Shown in pieces: positions 10,330 through 18,889 of a stretch of 64,000 nt of DNA. Source of the stretch: Oceanobacillus sp. HTM 045 (GTDB lineage Bacteria > Pseudomonadota > Alphaproteobacteria > Rhodobacterales > Rhodobacteraceae); assembly GCA_009733745.1 (NCBI GenBank), contig WNWL01000003.1, forward strand, positions 558,001 through 622,000. The letters are read 5' to 3'. The notes beneath the pieces were generated by a model. That model ran no database searches. It was not told where the DNA came from and saw nothing but the letters and a program-made list of their open reading frames with translations. How positions within the stretch are numbered: the first letter of the stretch is position 1; each line of letters starts with the position of its first letter. Position numbers and translations under genes: made by a program.

Positions 10330-11151
10330 TCAGGCGTCCCCATCCTCCTCGAACCGCGGGAACTGCAGGTCGATCGCATCGGAATAGGTGCCGCGAACGC
10401 TCATCGTGCCGAAATGCTCGACCGTGCTCTCGGTGTCCATCCAGATCTCGCCGCCGCACTCCCGCCAGCGCAGCGCGAGGCTCTGGTCCGCGCCGAACAG
10501 CTGCCGCCCGTCGGCGGAGGCCCGGTGGGTGGCGAAGTCGTGGAAATCGACGCCCTTGTGCAGCGGCAGTTGCGAGTTCACCGGGTAGGGCGGCGCCACG
10601 CCCTTGGCGACCATCGCCTCCGGCACCTTGCGGCTCAGGAGCAGGAGCCCCTCGCCCGCCGCCGGGACGGTGATGAAACCGCCGCGCCGCCGCGGCACCC
10701 ACGGCTTGCCGTCGAAGCCGCCCGGCTGGTGGTTCCAGATCAGCGACCGCGACAGCAGCTCCGCGGTCGAGCGCCGTTCGGCCTCGGGGCGGGCCATCTC
10801 CTCCTCGACGAGCCGGCGGAAGGCATCCCAGCGGAGATATTTCTGCGGGTAGGCGCAGCCGACATAGTCCTCGCCGAACTCCAGCATCCGCCAGACCGCG
10901 TCGGTCTCGAAGGACATGTCGCTGTCGATGTTGAGCATGTGGGTGAAGCGCGTGTCGCTCAGGAAGGTGCTCATGAGCTGGTTGCGCAGCGTCGTGACGT
11001 TGGGTCCCTGCTCGGTGACCAGCGCGAAGGGCAGCCCCGCCTGCTGGAACTCCTGGGTCAGCGCGATCACCGTTTCCATCGTCCGCGTGACGACGCTGCC
11101 CATGGTGGGCATGGAGATCATCAGCGTCGTGTCGGCCGGGATCCGGGGCAT
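10330..11151 (-). CDS. Probable GT-A-fold glycosyltransferase-like protein
   Basis: 273 residues from ATG 11151, preceded by a perfect AGGAGG four nt upstream. It begins with ISMPTMGSVVTRTMETVIAL, then NVTTLRNQLMSTFL and a DSDMSFE segment near residue 70. This matches the nucleotide-sugar/metal-binding DxD layout of GT-A glycosyltransferases, where a starting strand, a helix and a DxD occur in that order. A late Asp/His segment (WMDTESTVEHFGT) could supply the third metal ligand. No membrane segment. It is the first gene downstream of dnaA on the same strand, 251 bp away. The activity is inferred from fold signs only. Confidence 0.65.
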   Translation of the reverse strand: MPRIPADTTLMISMPTMGSVVTRTMETVIALTQEFQQAGLPFALVTEQGPNVTTLRNQLMSTFLSDTRFTHMLNIDSDMSFETDAVWRMLEFGEDYVGCAYPQKYLRWDAFRRLVEEEMARPEAERRSTAELLSRSLIWNHQPGGFDGKPWVPRRRGGFITVPAAGEGLLLLSRKVPEAMVAKGVAPPYPVNSQLPLHKGVDFHDFATHRASADGRQLFGADQSLALRWRECGGEIWMDTESTVEHFGTMSVRGTYSDAIDLQFPRFEEDGDA

Positions 11152-11322
11152 GTGGCCTCCTGTGACGGGGCGGGAACCTATGGGGCGGGAACGCGCCCAG
11201 CCTTCCCCGGAGCGGCGCGCATGTCCACGCCGAAGTCGGCGCGGCGTTCGCCGACGGCCCACCGGGCGGCGAGACGCGAACGCCCGCCGGGCGGTGGCGG
11301 AGGCGGGGGGCAGAAAGGCTCG

Positions 11323-11345
11323 CGCGCACGGGGTTGCCGTGCGCG
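11323..11345 (-). terminator. GC-rich hairpin downstream of dnaA
   Basis: A 9-bp stem (GCGCACGG / CCGTGCGC plus one pair) with a 5-nt loop sits directly after the GTTAAC block of repeat copy C on the minus strand, about 60 nt past the dnaA stop. It is followed by a short CCTTTCT. Copy A near gyrB is likewise abutted by a GC hairpin, so repeat plus stem may work as a unit. Confidence 0.55.
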
Positions 11346-11401
11346 TTAACACTTTCATCGTTGAATTTCAGGTACTTGCCGGGTTCGCAACCTTGCGAAC
11401 C
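11344..11401 (-). repeat. 58-bp AAGGTT-hairpin/GTTAAC element, copy C
   Basis: On the minus strand a 9-bp inverted repeat (GGTTCGCAA-GG-TTGCGAACC) begins one nucleotide after the dnaA stop codon. It is followed by CGGCAAGTACCTGAAATTCA and then GATGAAAGTGTTAACG. Spacing to GTTAAC is the same as in the copies after gene 1 and cysK. The rest of the 11152-11402 gap has the hairpin above and nothing else I can name. Confidence 0.8.
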
Positions 11402-11402
11402 C

Positions 11403-12887
11403 TCAGCCTTCCAGCATCCGGCGCAGGATCTCGACGTCCTCGTTGAGGCGGGCGTCGGTCTCGCGGAGGCTCTCGATCTTGCGGATCGCGTGGATCACCG
11501 TGGTGTGGTCGCGGCCGCCGAAGCCCTGGCCGATCTGGGGCAGGGATTTCGAGGTCAGCGTCTTGGCGAGGTACATCGCCACCTGCCGCGGCCGGGCCAC
11601 CGCGCGGGCGCGCCGGGCCGAGGTCAGGTCGTTCATGCGCAGGTTGTAGTGATCGGCCACCTTGCGCTTGATCTCCTCCAGCGTGACCTTCACGTCCGCG
11701 GCGCGGATCAGGTCGGCGAGGCATTCCTGCGTCATGTCGAGGTCGATCGGCCGGCGCACCAGCGAGGCGAAGGCGAAGAGCCGGGTCAGCGCCCCTTCCA
11801 GCACGCGGATGTTCGACGAGATCCGGTGCGCGAGATAGGGCAGCACGCGGTTGTCGATCTGCACGTCGGGCTCCTCCGCGAGGCGGGCCTCGCATTTCGA
11901 TTCGAGGATCCCGAGGCGCAGTTCGTAGTCGGCCGGGTGGATGTCGACGACCAGGCCCCAGGAGAGTCGCGACTTGATGCGCTCCTCCATCCCGTCCATC
12001 CGCTCGGGCGAACAGTCGCCGGAGATGACGATCTGCTTGTTCTGGTCGATCAGCGCGTTGAACGTGTGGAAGAACTCGTCCTGCGTCGAATCCTTGCCGG
12101 CGATGAACTGCACGTCGTCGATCATCAGCACGTCGACCGAGCGGAACTGCTGCTTGAACGAGTGCGTGTCGCGGTAGCGCATCGCCCGGACGAAGTGGAA
12201 CATGAACTGCTCCGCCGAGAGGTAGAGCACCTTCCGTTCCGGCTGCGTCTGCTTCAGGTGCCAGGCGATGGCGTGCATCAGGTGCGTCTTGCCGAGCCCG
12301 ACCCCGCCATAGAGGAAGACCGGGTTGTAGGCCGCCTCGGCGCTTTCGGCGACGCGGCGCGCGGCGGCATGGGCCAGCTCGTTCGGCTTGCCGACGACGA
12401 AGCGGTCGAAGGTGCAGCGCGGGTCGAGCGCGGCGGAGCGCATCCCGTCGTCGCCGTTGTCGGCCGGCGGCGAGGGCGGCGGCACCATCGACGGCCCGCC
12501 GGTGGGCGGGGTCCCGTTCTGCGACGCGGAGCAGGGCGTGACGGCGCCGGGCGCCCTGGCCTTCTCGACACGGTTCGCGGCAGGGGCCCGGCCCGAGGCG
12601 AGGCCCGGGTCCACGTCGATGTCCAGCCGCGCGACCGCGACGCCGTGCCGGCGCCATTGCGACAGCAGCTCGGGCGCGAAGGTCCGCTCGACCCAGTCGG
12701 CATGGAAGGAATTCGGCGCGGCAAGACGCACGACGCCGTCATCCACGCCGCGGATCGACAACGGCGCGATCCAGCGGTTGACGCAATCCGGCCCGATCTC
12801 CGCGCAGGCGGAGCTGGTCACCCTCGACCAGAGTGCCGCGCAGTCCTCGGTGGATAGCGTTTCGCCGAATCGGTCCGCTGTGCCCAT
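11403..12887 (-). CDS. dnaA: Chromosomal replication initiator DnaA
   Basis: A 494-residue AAA+ initiator that opens the origin. Domain I spans about residues 1-100. A Pro/Gly-rich linker follows (about 100-160, with PPPSPPADNGD). The AAA+ core has FLYGGVGLGKTHLMHAIAW (Walker A, near 195) and VLMIDDVQFIAGK (Walker B). The C-terminal HTH has the DnaA signature FGGRDHTTVIHAI near 465. The ATG start at 12887 gives the normal length. It is preceded by a rhodanese gene 55 nt upstream and is followed directly by a repeat element. Confidence 0.98.
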   Translation of the reverse strand: MGTADRFGETLSTEDCAALWSRVTSSACAEIGPDCVNRWIAPLSIRGVDDGVVRLAAPNSFHADWVERTFAPELLSQWRRHGVAVARLDIDVDPGLASGRAPAANRVEKARAPGAVTPCSASQNGTPPTGGPSMVPPPSPPADNGDDGMRSAALDPRCTFDRFVVGKPNELAHAAARRVAESAEAAYNPVFLYGGVGLGKTHLMHAIAWHLKQTQPERKVLYLSAEQFMFHFVRAMRYRDTHSFKQQFRSVDVLMIDDVQFIAGKDSTQDEFFHTFNALIDQNKQIVISGDCSPERMDGMEERIKSRLSWGLVVDIHPADYELRLGILESKCEARLAEEPDVQIDNRVLPYLAHRISSNIRVLEGALTRLFAFASLVRRPIDLDMTQECLADLIRAADVKVTLEEIKRKVADHYNLRMNDLTSARRARAVARPRQVAMYLAKTLTSKSLPQIGQGFGGRDHTTVIHAIRKIESLRETDARLNEDVEILRRMLEG

Positions 12888-12942
12888 CGTCCCCTCGCCT
12901 TTCCAGGCACCGGGCAGTTTCCCGATGCCGCAATTTCATCAA

Positions 12943-13392
12943 TCAGGACTGCCGCCAAGGCAGACCGCGGGCTTTCCACCCGTTCACGATGCCGCGGTGA
13001 CGGTCCGGGCCGAGATCGCCCTCGAACCCCTCCGCGACATTGGTGCAGTGCACGGGCGATCCCTGCGCTGCGAAATGCTCGGCGACGACCATGGCGGCCT
13101 CCATCGAGCGGGCCCCCGACCGGCAGATGAAGAACATCCGCGGCGGCGGCGGGCCATCGATGCGTGCGGATATCTCGTCGAGAAAGCGCGCGTTTACCGA
13201 CATTGCCGGAAACTCGCGCCACTCGATCGTCCAGACCTTGCCCCCAATGGCCTGAAGATCCGCAAGACCCACGAAATTCCACTCCGCGCGGGTCCGCACG
13301 TCGATGAGAGGGATGGATGGGTCGGAAGCGATTTCCTGGAACGCGACATCCGGTGTGGTCTGGTCGACCTCGGAACCGTTCGAAGATGACAC
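12943..13392 (-). CDS. Rhodanese-like domain protein
   Basis: A 149-residue single rhodanese domain: PLIDVRTRAEWNFVGLADL at the N-terminus, the active-site loop FICRSGARSMEAAM with the catalytic Cys, and a C-terminal NVAEGFEGD. GTG 13392 is chosen because AGGGGG lies 6 nt upstream; the frame is open further 5' into an AT-rich stretch that does not look coding. The loop CRSGAR fits a sulfurtransferase acting on small thiols or proteins. It sits between rpsT and dnaA on the same strand and may share a transcript with dnaA. Confidence 0.85.
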   Translation of the reverse strand: MSSSNGSEVDQTTPDVAFQEIASDPSIPLIDVRTRAEWNFVGLADLQAIGGKVWTIEWREFPAMSVNARFLDEISARIDGPPPPRMFFICRSGARSMEAAMVVAEHFAAQGSPVHCTNVAEGFEGDLGPDRHRGIVNGWKARGLPWRQS

Positions 13393-13746
13393 GCTCGACC
13401 CCCTGTCTTTCCCTCGCCGACGAAGATACGCGCGCCCCGAGATTCGGGGCAACCCGATTCCCGAAGCTGTGCACAGTATTTCCACGGGCTGTGAACTAAG
13501 GGGATAAATGGGGAAAAAGTAAAAATGCAGAAAAACGCCGCACAATACTTGATTGCGGCGCGCGCACTACTAGCATCTGCTTGGTTGAAGCATGGCCGTG
13601 GACGGAATCGGCCCGCTCCCGAAATTTAGTCGGAGAGCTTCGCGTCGGACAACCGGTTCAAAACGCGAACATGACTGTTCGGTGTCAGACGCGTGACCGT
13701 CACTCGCGCTGGCGTTGCGCGCGGCAACGCCGGCGCGCCTTCAGGT
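13393..13746. other. AT-rich gap between rpsT and the rhodanese/dnaA unit
   Basis: This 354-bp stretch includes the most AT-rich part of the first 15 kb (about 13480-13560, with GGGGATAAATGGGGAAAAAG). It probably holds the promoter for the rhodanese-dnaA unit. On the minus strand TTGTGC and TACTTT are 18 nt apart, a weak sigma70-like pair. Short degenerate matches to the DnaA box occur (TTATCCCCT on the minus strand), but none is convincing. An origin here is possible but not supported by box clustering. An rpsT-proximal hairpin lies at 13706-13736. Confidence 0.4.
13706..13736 (-). terminator. Hairpin downstream of rpsT
   Basis: A long stem: GGCGTTGC / GCAACGCC with a GCGCG loop, extended by GCGC / GCGC across one T-G pair. 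It lies 11 nt past the rpsT stop on the minus strand. No T-tract follows, so it may be an RNA 3'-end stabiliser rather than a classical terminator. Confidence 0.5.
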
Positions 13747-14013
13747 TCAGGCGCTGAGAGCCTTCACGCGGCGAGCGAGTCGCGAGACCTTGCGGCTGGC
13801 GGTGTTGGCGTGCATCACGCCCTTGCCCGCGGCCCGCATGATCTCGGGCTGGGCGGCGCGCAGCGCCTCCTTGGCCTGATCGGCGTTGCCCGTGGCGATC
13901 GCTTCCTCGACCTTGCGGAGGAAGGTGCGCACGCGGGAGCGGCGGGCCTTGTTCACTTCGGTGCGGCGCAGCGTCTGGCGCACGCGCTTTTTTGCCTGTG
14001 GCGAGTTAGCCAT
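13747..14013 (-). CDS. rpsT: 30S ribosomal protein S20
   Basis: An 88-residue basic protein that binds 16S rRNA. ATG 14013 gives the canonical [17 protein letters not shown] start; an upstream in-frame start at 14037 adds 8 non-conserved residues. The Lys/Arg-rich helices and the C-terminal [20 protein letters not shown] are typical. It lies next to dnaA in the same orientation, an arrangement common in alphaproteobacteria. Confidence 0.97.
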   Translation of the reverse strand: MANSPQAKKRVRQTLRRTEVNKARRSRVRTFLRKVEEAIATGNADQAKEALRAAQPEIMRAAGKGVMHANTASRKVSRLARRVKALSA

Positions 14014-14124
14014 TGGAAATCCGTCACTTCGAGTCACGAGAAGGCGCGTCTCATAGCGAAGGCGCGCGGCTGCGTCAACGCCCTGCGGTCATGCGGGGCG
14101 TCACGCCATGCGGGTATGCGGGGA

Positions 14125-14901
14125 TCAGTTGCCCTTGAACTTGGCCGAACGTTTCTCGGCGAAGGCTTCCATGCCCTCGGTCTGGTCGTCGGTGGCGAAG
14201 AGCGCGTGGAACATGCGCCGCTCGAAGCGCACGCCTTCGGCCAGCGTGGTCTCGTAGGAGCGATTCACCGCCTCCTTGGTGGCCATCACGGCCAGCGGCG
14301 CCTTCTCGGCGATCTTCGCGGCGACGGCGAGCGCCTCGTCGAGCAGGTCGTCGGCGGGAATCACCCGGCTGACCAGCCCGGAGCGCTCGGCCTCGTCCGC
14401 GTCCATGAAGCGGCCGGTGAGGTTCATCTCCATCGACTTGGACTTGCCGACGAATCGGGTGAGCCGCTGGCTGCCGCCGGCGCCGGGCATGACGCCGAGG
14501 TTGATCTCGGGCTGGCCGAACTTGGCGGTGTCGGCGGCGAGGATGAAGTCGCACATCATCGCCAGCTCGCAGCCGCCGCCCAGCGCGTAGCCGGAAACCG
14601 CGGCGATCACCGGCTTGCGGATCCGGGTCACCGTCTCCCACTCGGCGGTGATGAAGTCCTCGCGGAACACGTCCTGGAAGGACCTGGACTTCATCTCCTT
14701 GATGTCGGCGCCGGCGGCGAAGGCCTTCTCCGAGCCGGTGAGCACGATGCAGCCGACGCTGTCGTCGGCGTCGAACTTCTCCAGCGCCGTGCCAAGCTCG
14801 CGCATCAGTTCGCTGTTGAGCGCGTTGAGCGCCTCCGGCCTGTTGAGCCGGATCAGACCCACGTGATCGCGCGTCTCGACGATGATCGTCTGGTAGGCCA
14901 T
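14125..14901 (-). CDS. Enoyl-CoA hydratase (crotonase)
   Basis: 258 residues, hydrating trans-2-enoyl-CoA to 3-hydroxyacyl-CoA in fatty acid or amino acid breakdown. ATG 14901 gives [29 protein letters not shown], the family N-terminus. The oxyanion-hole loop [10 protein letters not shown] is near residue 65. Both catalytic glutamates are present, in [15 protein letters not shown] and [20 protein letters not shown]. The C-terminal trimerisation helix ends in KRSAKFKGN. Overall it resembles short-chain hydratases (FadB1/PaaF type). A stand-alone gene upstream of rpsT. Confidence 0.93.
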   Translation of the reverse strand: MAYQTIIVETRDHVGLIRLNRPEALNALNSELMRELGTALEKFDADDSVGCIVLTGSEKAFAAGADIKEMKSRSFQDVFREDFITAEWETVTRIRKPVIAAVSGYALGGGCELAMMCDFILAADTAKFGQPEINLGVMPGAGGSQRLTRFVGKSKSMEMNLTGRFMDADEAERSGLVSRVIPADDLLDEALAVAAKIAEKAPLAVMATKEAVNRSYETTLAEGVRFERRMFHALFATDDQTEGMEAFAEKRSAKFKGN

Positions 14902-15233
14902 GGCGCCCTCGTTCTTCCCTTGAGCCGAACCCCGGTGCGCGACCAAACCGGATTCCGGGGTCCGGATCAAGGGCCGCGATGGGGCCGATCACGAACCCGC
15001 CCCGTGGACATGTCCCGGCCACCACCCGCGCTGGCGGCAATGCGGCGGATGTAATGAAGGGGTGACATCTGCGTGACGGGTGCGGGGTGACGCAACTCCG
15101 GCGGCCATTTGGCTTCTGCCGGGATGAATGGCGCAGGTTGACGTGCCGGATGTTCTGCAGCGCGGTCAAGTAACGAGCCCGCGCCCCGGCGGCGAATCCC
15201 GCGATTATTTTCGCGTTACTGCCCTGGAGGGCT
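14902..15233. other. Intergenic region without recognisable features
   Basis: 332 bp between the starts/ends of the enoyl-CoA hydratase and mutM genes, both on minus. It should hold the hydratase promoter. I see no clear -10/-35 pair, hairpin, repeat or small gene in it. Confidence 0.5.
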
Positions 15234-16088
15234 TCACCGTTGACAGCTCGGGCACCAGAAGGAGGACCGCCCGCCCTGCACCCGGCGCTGGACCGTGCCG
15301 CGGCACCCGTCGCGCGGGCAGGGCGTGCCTTCCCGGTCGTAGACCTTGAAGGAATGCTGGAAATAGCCCAGCTCGCCATCCGCCTGCCGGTAGTCGCGGA
15401 GCGACGATCCGCCGGCGGCGATCGCGTCGGTCAGGGTGGCGACGATCTCGACCGCCAGCCGCTCGATCCGCTCGCGCGAGATCGACCCGGCCAGCCGCCA
15501 CGGCGCGATCCCGGAGCGGTGTAGCGCCTCGCAGACATAGATGTTGCCGAGCCCGGCGACCACGCGCTGGTCGAGCAGCGCGGCCTTAACGGGCGTGCGC
15601 TTGCCCGCGAGCGCCGTGGCGAGGGCTTCGGCGTTGAACGAGTTGCCCAGCGGCTCCGGCCCGAGGCGGGCGAGCCAGGGGTGATCGGCCAGCGCGGGTG
15701 TCGGCGCCAGGTCCATCGCCCCGAAGCGGCGCGCGTCGTTATAGGTGATCGTCACCCCCGCGCCGGTGCGGAAGATGACGTGGTCGTGCTTGCCCGGCGC
15801 GCTCATCACGTCGTGATGGAACTCGCCCGCCTGACCGCCGTCGATCAGCACCCGGCCGGACATGCCGAGGTGGAGGATCATCGTCTCGCCGCCGTCGAGA
15901 TCGGCGAGGATGTACTTGGAGCGCCGCCCGAGCGCGTTGACCCGCCGCCCGGTCAGCCGCTCCGCGAAGCGTTCCGGCAGCGGCCAGCGCAGGTCGGCGC
16001 GGCGCTGTATCACCTCGGCGAGGGTCTGGCCCGCGAGCACGGGCTCCAGCCCGCGCCGCACCGTCTCCACCTCGGGGAGTTCAGGCAT
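15234..16088 (-). CDS. mutM: Formamidopyrimidine-DNA glycosylase
   Basis: 284 residues. It removes 8-oxoguanine and FaPy lesions and nicks by beta,delta-elimination. The protein starts [15 protein letters not shown], providing the catalytic Pro2 and Glu3. The helix-two-turn-helix region shows [23 protein letters not shown] near residue 165, and [19 protein letters not shown] follows. The C-terminal zinc finger is CPRDGC...FWCPSCQR. It overlaps the upstream membrane-protein gene by 8 bases. Confidence 0.97.
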   Translation of the reverse strand: MPELPEVETVRRGLEPVLAGQTLAEVIQRRADLRWPLPERFAERLTGRRVNALGRRSKYILADLDGGETMILHLGMSGRVLIDGGQAGEFHHDVMSAPGKHDHVIFRTGAGVTITYNDARRFGAMDLAPTPALADHPWLARLGPEPLGNSFNAEALATALAGKRTPVKAALLDQRVVAGLGNIYVCEALHRSGIAPWRLAGSISRERIERLAVEIVATLTDAIAAGGSSLRDYRQADGELGYFQHSFKVYDREGTPCPRDGCRGTVQRRVQGGRSSFWCPSCQR

Positions 16089-16686
16089 GTGCGCCCCTTT
16101 TCCGGAACCCGGCCATGCCCCAGCGCACGCCGTTTCGCTTCGCCATCTCGCGCAGGAAGGCGATGTAGTCGCCCTGTCCCTCCATGTCAGCCCGCGCGAT
16201 CACCTGCCCGCCGTCGCGGAACCGGGCCACGGCCGCGGCGTGCGGAAAACCGAGGGCGGTGACGATCCGCACGTCCCGCCGCGCGATCCCGGCGGCGGTG
16301 AGGTCGGACCAGAGGTGCCGCCTGCCCATCGCGGTCACGCCCTCCGCGTCGTAGCGGATGGTTCGCAGCCGTGCCCGGATAACGAGGAAAAGCGCCAGCG
16401 CCGTCGCCGCGCCGCCCGCGATCAGCCCCGCCAGCGGGCCGGGATTGGTGAGCGCGAAGCCCGGCTCGTGGCGGCCCATGCTGATCCGGGCCAGCACGCC
16501 GAGCGGGCCGCACATCAGAAGCCCCGCGGCATAGTAGGAGGCGGGCGAGGTGGTCAGCACCCAGCCGTCGCCCGAGCGCTTCGCGGGCGCGTCCGCCCCG
16601 CGCATCAGGCTGCGGATCATCATCAGCGGCATCGCGATCAGGCCCGTGAGAGCCACCACGAGGAGAATGCCGTCGAAGATGTCCAT
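16081..16686 (-). CDS. Membrane protein with PH-like cytoplasmic part (paralogue 1)
   Basis: 201 residues from ATG 16686 ([15 protein letters not shown]). One N-terminal membrane segment is followed by a short [10 protein letters not shown] loop, then [14 protein letters not shown] and a second pair of hydrophobic segments to about residue 110. A soluble tail follows: [26 protein letters not shown], then an amphipathic helix. The layout (TM, RGA-x-P-K loop, R/SxAxxYAAGLL, two TMs, a GPEG/DAEG strand and a W-D/S-x-LTGA turn) matches the 17387-18025 gene, so the two are paralogues. Membrane proteins with such tails often resemble bacterial PH domains. Function unknown. The ribosome site is weak. 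Confidence 0.65.
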   Translation of the reverse strand: MDIFDGILLVVALTGLIAMPLMMIRSLMRGADAPAKRSGDGWVLTTSPASYYAAGLLMCGPLGVLARISMGRHEPGFALTNPGPLAGLIAGGAATALALFLVIRARLRTIRYDAEGVTAMGRRHLWSDLTAAGIARRDVRIVTALGFPHAAAVARFRDGGQVIARADMEGQGDYIAFLREMAKRNGVRWGMAGFRKRGAHA

Positions 16687-16901
16687 GAGAGGCCGATGCC
16701 CGTCCGTCCGCGCCGGGGGTATTTCATCCCGGCCGCGGCGGGGGCGCAAGCTGAAACAATCGGGCCGGTTCGCGGCGGGTGCCGTCACGCGGGTTTACGT
16801 CGGCGTGAGGCCGTGTTGCAGGCCCGGGCGGCGCTTCCCTTATCGCCGGGACCGAAACGCCCGCCCCGACATTGCGGGGTGGAAGCTGGGGAGACCGAGA
16901 C

Positions 16902-17399
16902 ATGACCACCGCCACCCTCAACCGCGCCGGCCTGTTGCCCGAGATCACGCTCGGCACCGTCGGCTGGATGATCCTCGCAGGCGCGCTCGCGACCGTCGCA
17001 TTCGACTTCTTCGGCCAGGCGCTGTCGCCCGTGCTGGGCTTTGCCGCGCTGTCGCCGGTGGGTCTGGCCAACAGCACGATCCAGACGCTCTTCGGAGCGC
17101 CGTGGAAGCCAGGGGCGGAGATGCTGCATTATTTCGCCGGGTTCATCGCCTACCCGTTCGGCTGGATGTTCATCGCCGAGCCGGTCGCGAAGAAGCTCGC
17201 GCCGGGGCTGGGCTGGCTGCTGCCTTCGGTCGCCTACGGCGTCGTGCTCTGGGTGTTCGCGCTCTACTTCATGGCGCACCTCGTGGCGGGGCTGCCGGCC
17301 TTCCTGAACTTCACCGGAATCACCTGGGTGGCGCTGATCGGGCATGTGCTGTTCGCGGTGGTCGCGGCGGCGGTGCTGGCGCGGCGTCAGCCGGGCTGA
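16902..17399 (+). CDS. Hypothetical four-helix membrane protein
   Basis: 165 residues from ATG 16902, with GGGGAG upstream. Hydrophobic segments fall around residues 15-40, 75-95, 100-125 and 135-160. Features include FDFFGQALSPVLG near the first helix and HYFAGFIAYPFGWMFIAEPVAKK. No catalytic motif. It lies alone on plus between two paralogous minus-strand membrane-protein genes, and its 3' end overlaps the 17387-18025 gene by 13 bases tail to tail. Confidence 0.75.
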   Translation: MTTATLNRAGLLPEITLGTVGWMILAGALATVAFDFFGQALSPVLGFAALSPVGLANSTIQTLFGAPWKPGAEMLHYFAGFIAYPFGWMFIAEPVAKKLAPGLGWLLPSVAYGVVLWVFALYFMAHLVAGLPAFLNFTGITWVALIGHVLFAVVAAAVLARRQPG

Positions 17400-18025
17400 T
17401 CCTGGCCCGCCCCGCCGTTCTCCACTTTGCCGTTTGTCGTGAACGGAACCCCCTGCGCCGCCGACCGGCGGCGCAGCTCTGCCTCGAAGGCCGCCTGGCC
17501 GATCATGTTCGAGGCGACGCGGACCACGCCGCCATCCTCGAAGCTGGCGGTCACCTCCCGGCGCGGCACCCGCGTCGCGGCACCCGAGCCGGTGGTGTTG
17601 ATGACGGCGCGGGTCGATAGATCCGCACCGGTGAGGCCATCCCACGGGTAGGTGCGGGTGCCCATCCACGTCCGGTGCTCGATCCCCTCCGGCCCGAGCA
17701 GGACGCGCTCTCCCCGGTAGCGGGCGATGCAGAACCAGACCCCCGCGCCCAGCACCGCCGCGAGGACGACGCCGACCCACATGCGGAGGCCGGTCCCGTC
17801 GCTGAAGGCGGCGGAGACGGCCAACGCCAGCGACATAGCCGCGAAGAGGCCGAGCAGGAGGCCCGCGTAGAGGATCGCCCGGGAGGGGCGGAGCAGCATC
17901 TGCCCGTCGCGTTTCTCCGGCGGGGTGTTCGCGCCGCGGATATAGGCGGTCAGCATCAGCCCGAACAGCGCGACGAAGGCGAGGAACACCGCGGCTGCAG
18001 CGATCTGACCAAGCGCACCCGACAT
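17387..18025 (-). CDS. Membrane protein with PH-like cytoplasmic part (paralogue 2)
   Basis: 212 residues from ATG 18025. Membrane segments at about residues 8-28, 50-72 and 80-100 precede a soluble tail beginning [34 protein letters not shown]. The [13 protein letters not shown] loop and [12 protein letters not shown] block correspond to those of the 16081-16686 gene. The tail has alternating short strands and a terminal helix, which fits a PH-like fold. Function unknown. It may be the first gene of a minus unit whose second member is separated by the inserted plus-strand gene. Confidence 0.65.
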   Translation of the reverse strand: MSGALGQIAAAAVFLAFVALFGLMLTAYIRGANTPPEKRDGQMLLRPSRAILYAGLLLGLFAAMSLALAVSAAFSDGTGLRMWVGVVLAAVLGAGVWFCIARYRGERVLLGPEGIEHRTWMGTRTYPWDGLTGADLSTRAVINTTGSGAATRVPRREVTASFEDGGVVRVASNMIGQAAFEAELRRRSAAQGVPFTTNGKVENGGAGQDQPG

Positions 18026-18105
18026 CCCGGCCCCGCGACAACTTCGACCGCGCGGAGCCTATCGCGGCCATTCCCCTTTCGGCAACGGGCGCTATTGTGC
18101 GCGAC

Positions 18106-18885
18106 ATGAACGAGGACGGGCGAGACACGGGCGCGGGCGGCGCCAGCGGCGACACCACCCATTTCGGCTACCGCGAGGTGCCGGAGGGGGAGAAGGCCGG
18201 GCTGGTGCACGGGGTCTTCTCCTCGGTCGCCGCGCGCTACGACCTGATGAACGACCTGATGTCGGGCGGCGTGCACCGGCTCTGGAAGGCGGCGATGATC
18301 GACTGGCTCGCGCCCCGGCCTGGGATGCGGCTGCTCGACGTGGCGGGCGGGACCGGGGACATCTCCTTCCGCTTCCTCGACCGGCTGAAGGGCGAGGGCC
18401 ACGCCACCGTCTGCGACATGACCGAGGCGATGCTGGCCGAGGGCCGCACGCGGGCCGAGAAGGCCGGGCGCGAGGGGCTCGACTGGGTCTGCGGCGACGC
18501 GATGAAGCTGCCGTTCGAGGACCGCAGCTTCGATGCCGTGACCATCGCCTTCGGCATCCGCAACGTGACCCGGATCGCGGACGCGCTGGCGGAGATGTAC
18601 CGCGTGCTGCGCCCCGGCGGGCGGTTCCTGTGCCTCGAGTTCAGCCGCGTGACGGTGCCGGCGGCGGAGTGGCTCTACGACCGCTATTCCTTCAACGTCA
18701 TACCGCGGATGGGCGAGGCGGTCACGGGCGACCGCGACAGCTACCAGTACCTCGTCGAATCGATCCGCCGTTTCCCCGACCAGGAGAGCTTCGCGCAGAT
18801 GATCCGGCAGGCCGGGTTCCGCCGGGTGGATTACCGCAACCTCAGCCTCGGCGTCGCGGCGCTGCATTCGGGCTGGCGGATCTGA
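18106..18885 (+). CDS. ubiE: Ubiquinone/menaquinone biosynthesis C-methyltransferase
   Basis: 259 residues. It catalyses the SAM-dependent C-methylation of the quinone ring. The conserved [17 protein letters not shown] near residue 47, the SAM site [16 protein letters not shown] near 75, [29 protein letters not shown] and the C-terminal [11 protein letters not shown] are diagnostic. ATG 18106 is preferred over GTG 18097; neither has a good ribosome site. ubiB follows 4 nt after the stop. Confidence 0.95.
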   Translation: MNEDGRDTGAGGASGDTTHFGYREVPEGEKAGLVHGVFSSVAARYDLMNDLMSGGVHRLWKAAMIDWLAPRPGMRLLDVAGGTGDISFRFLDRLKGEGHATVCDMTEAMLAEGRTRAEKAGREGLDWVCGDAMKLPFEDRSFDAVTIAFGIRNVTRIADALAEMYRVLRPGGRFLCLEFSRVTVPAAEWLYDRYSFNVIPRMGEAVTGDRDSYQYLVESIRRFPDQESFAQMIRQAGFRRVDYRNLSLGVAALHSGWRI

Positions 18886-18889
18886 GCCC

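Noticed and set aside
13441-13545. N-terminal extension of the rhodanese into the AT-rich stretch, and a possible oriC there
   Set aside because: The extension (Phe/Tyr-rich) lacks a ribosome site and is not rhodanese-like, while GTG 13392 has AGGGGG. DnaA-box matches are too degenerate and not clustered.
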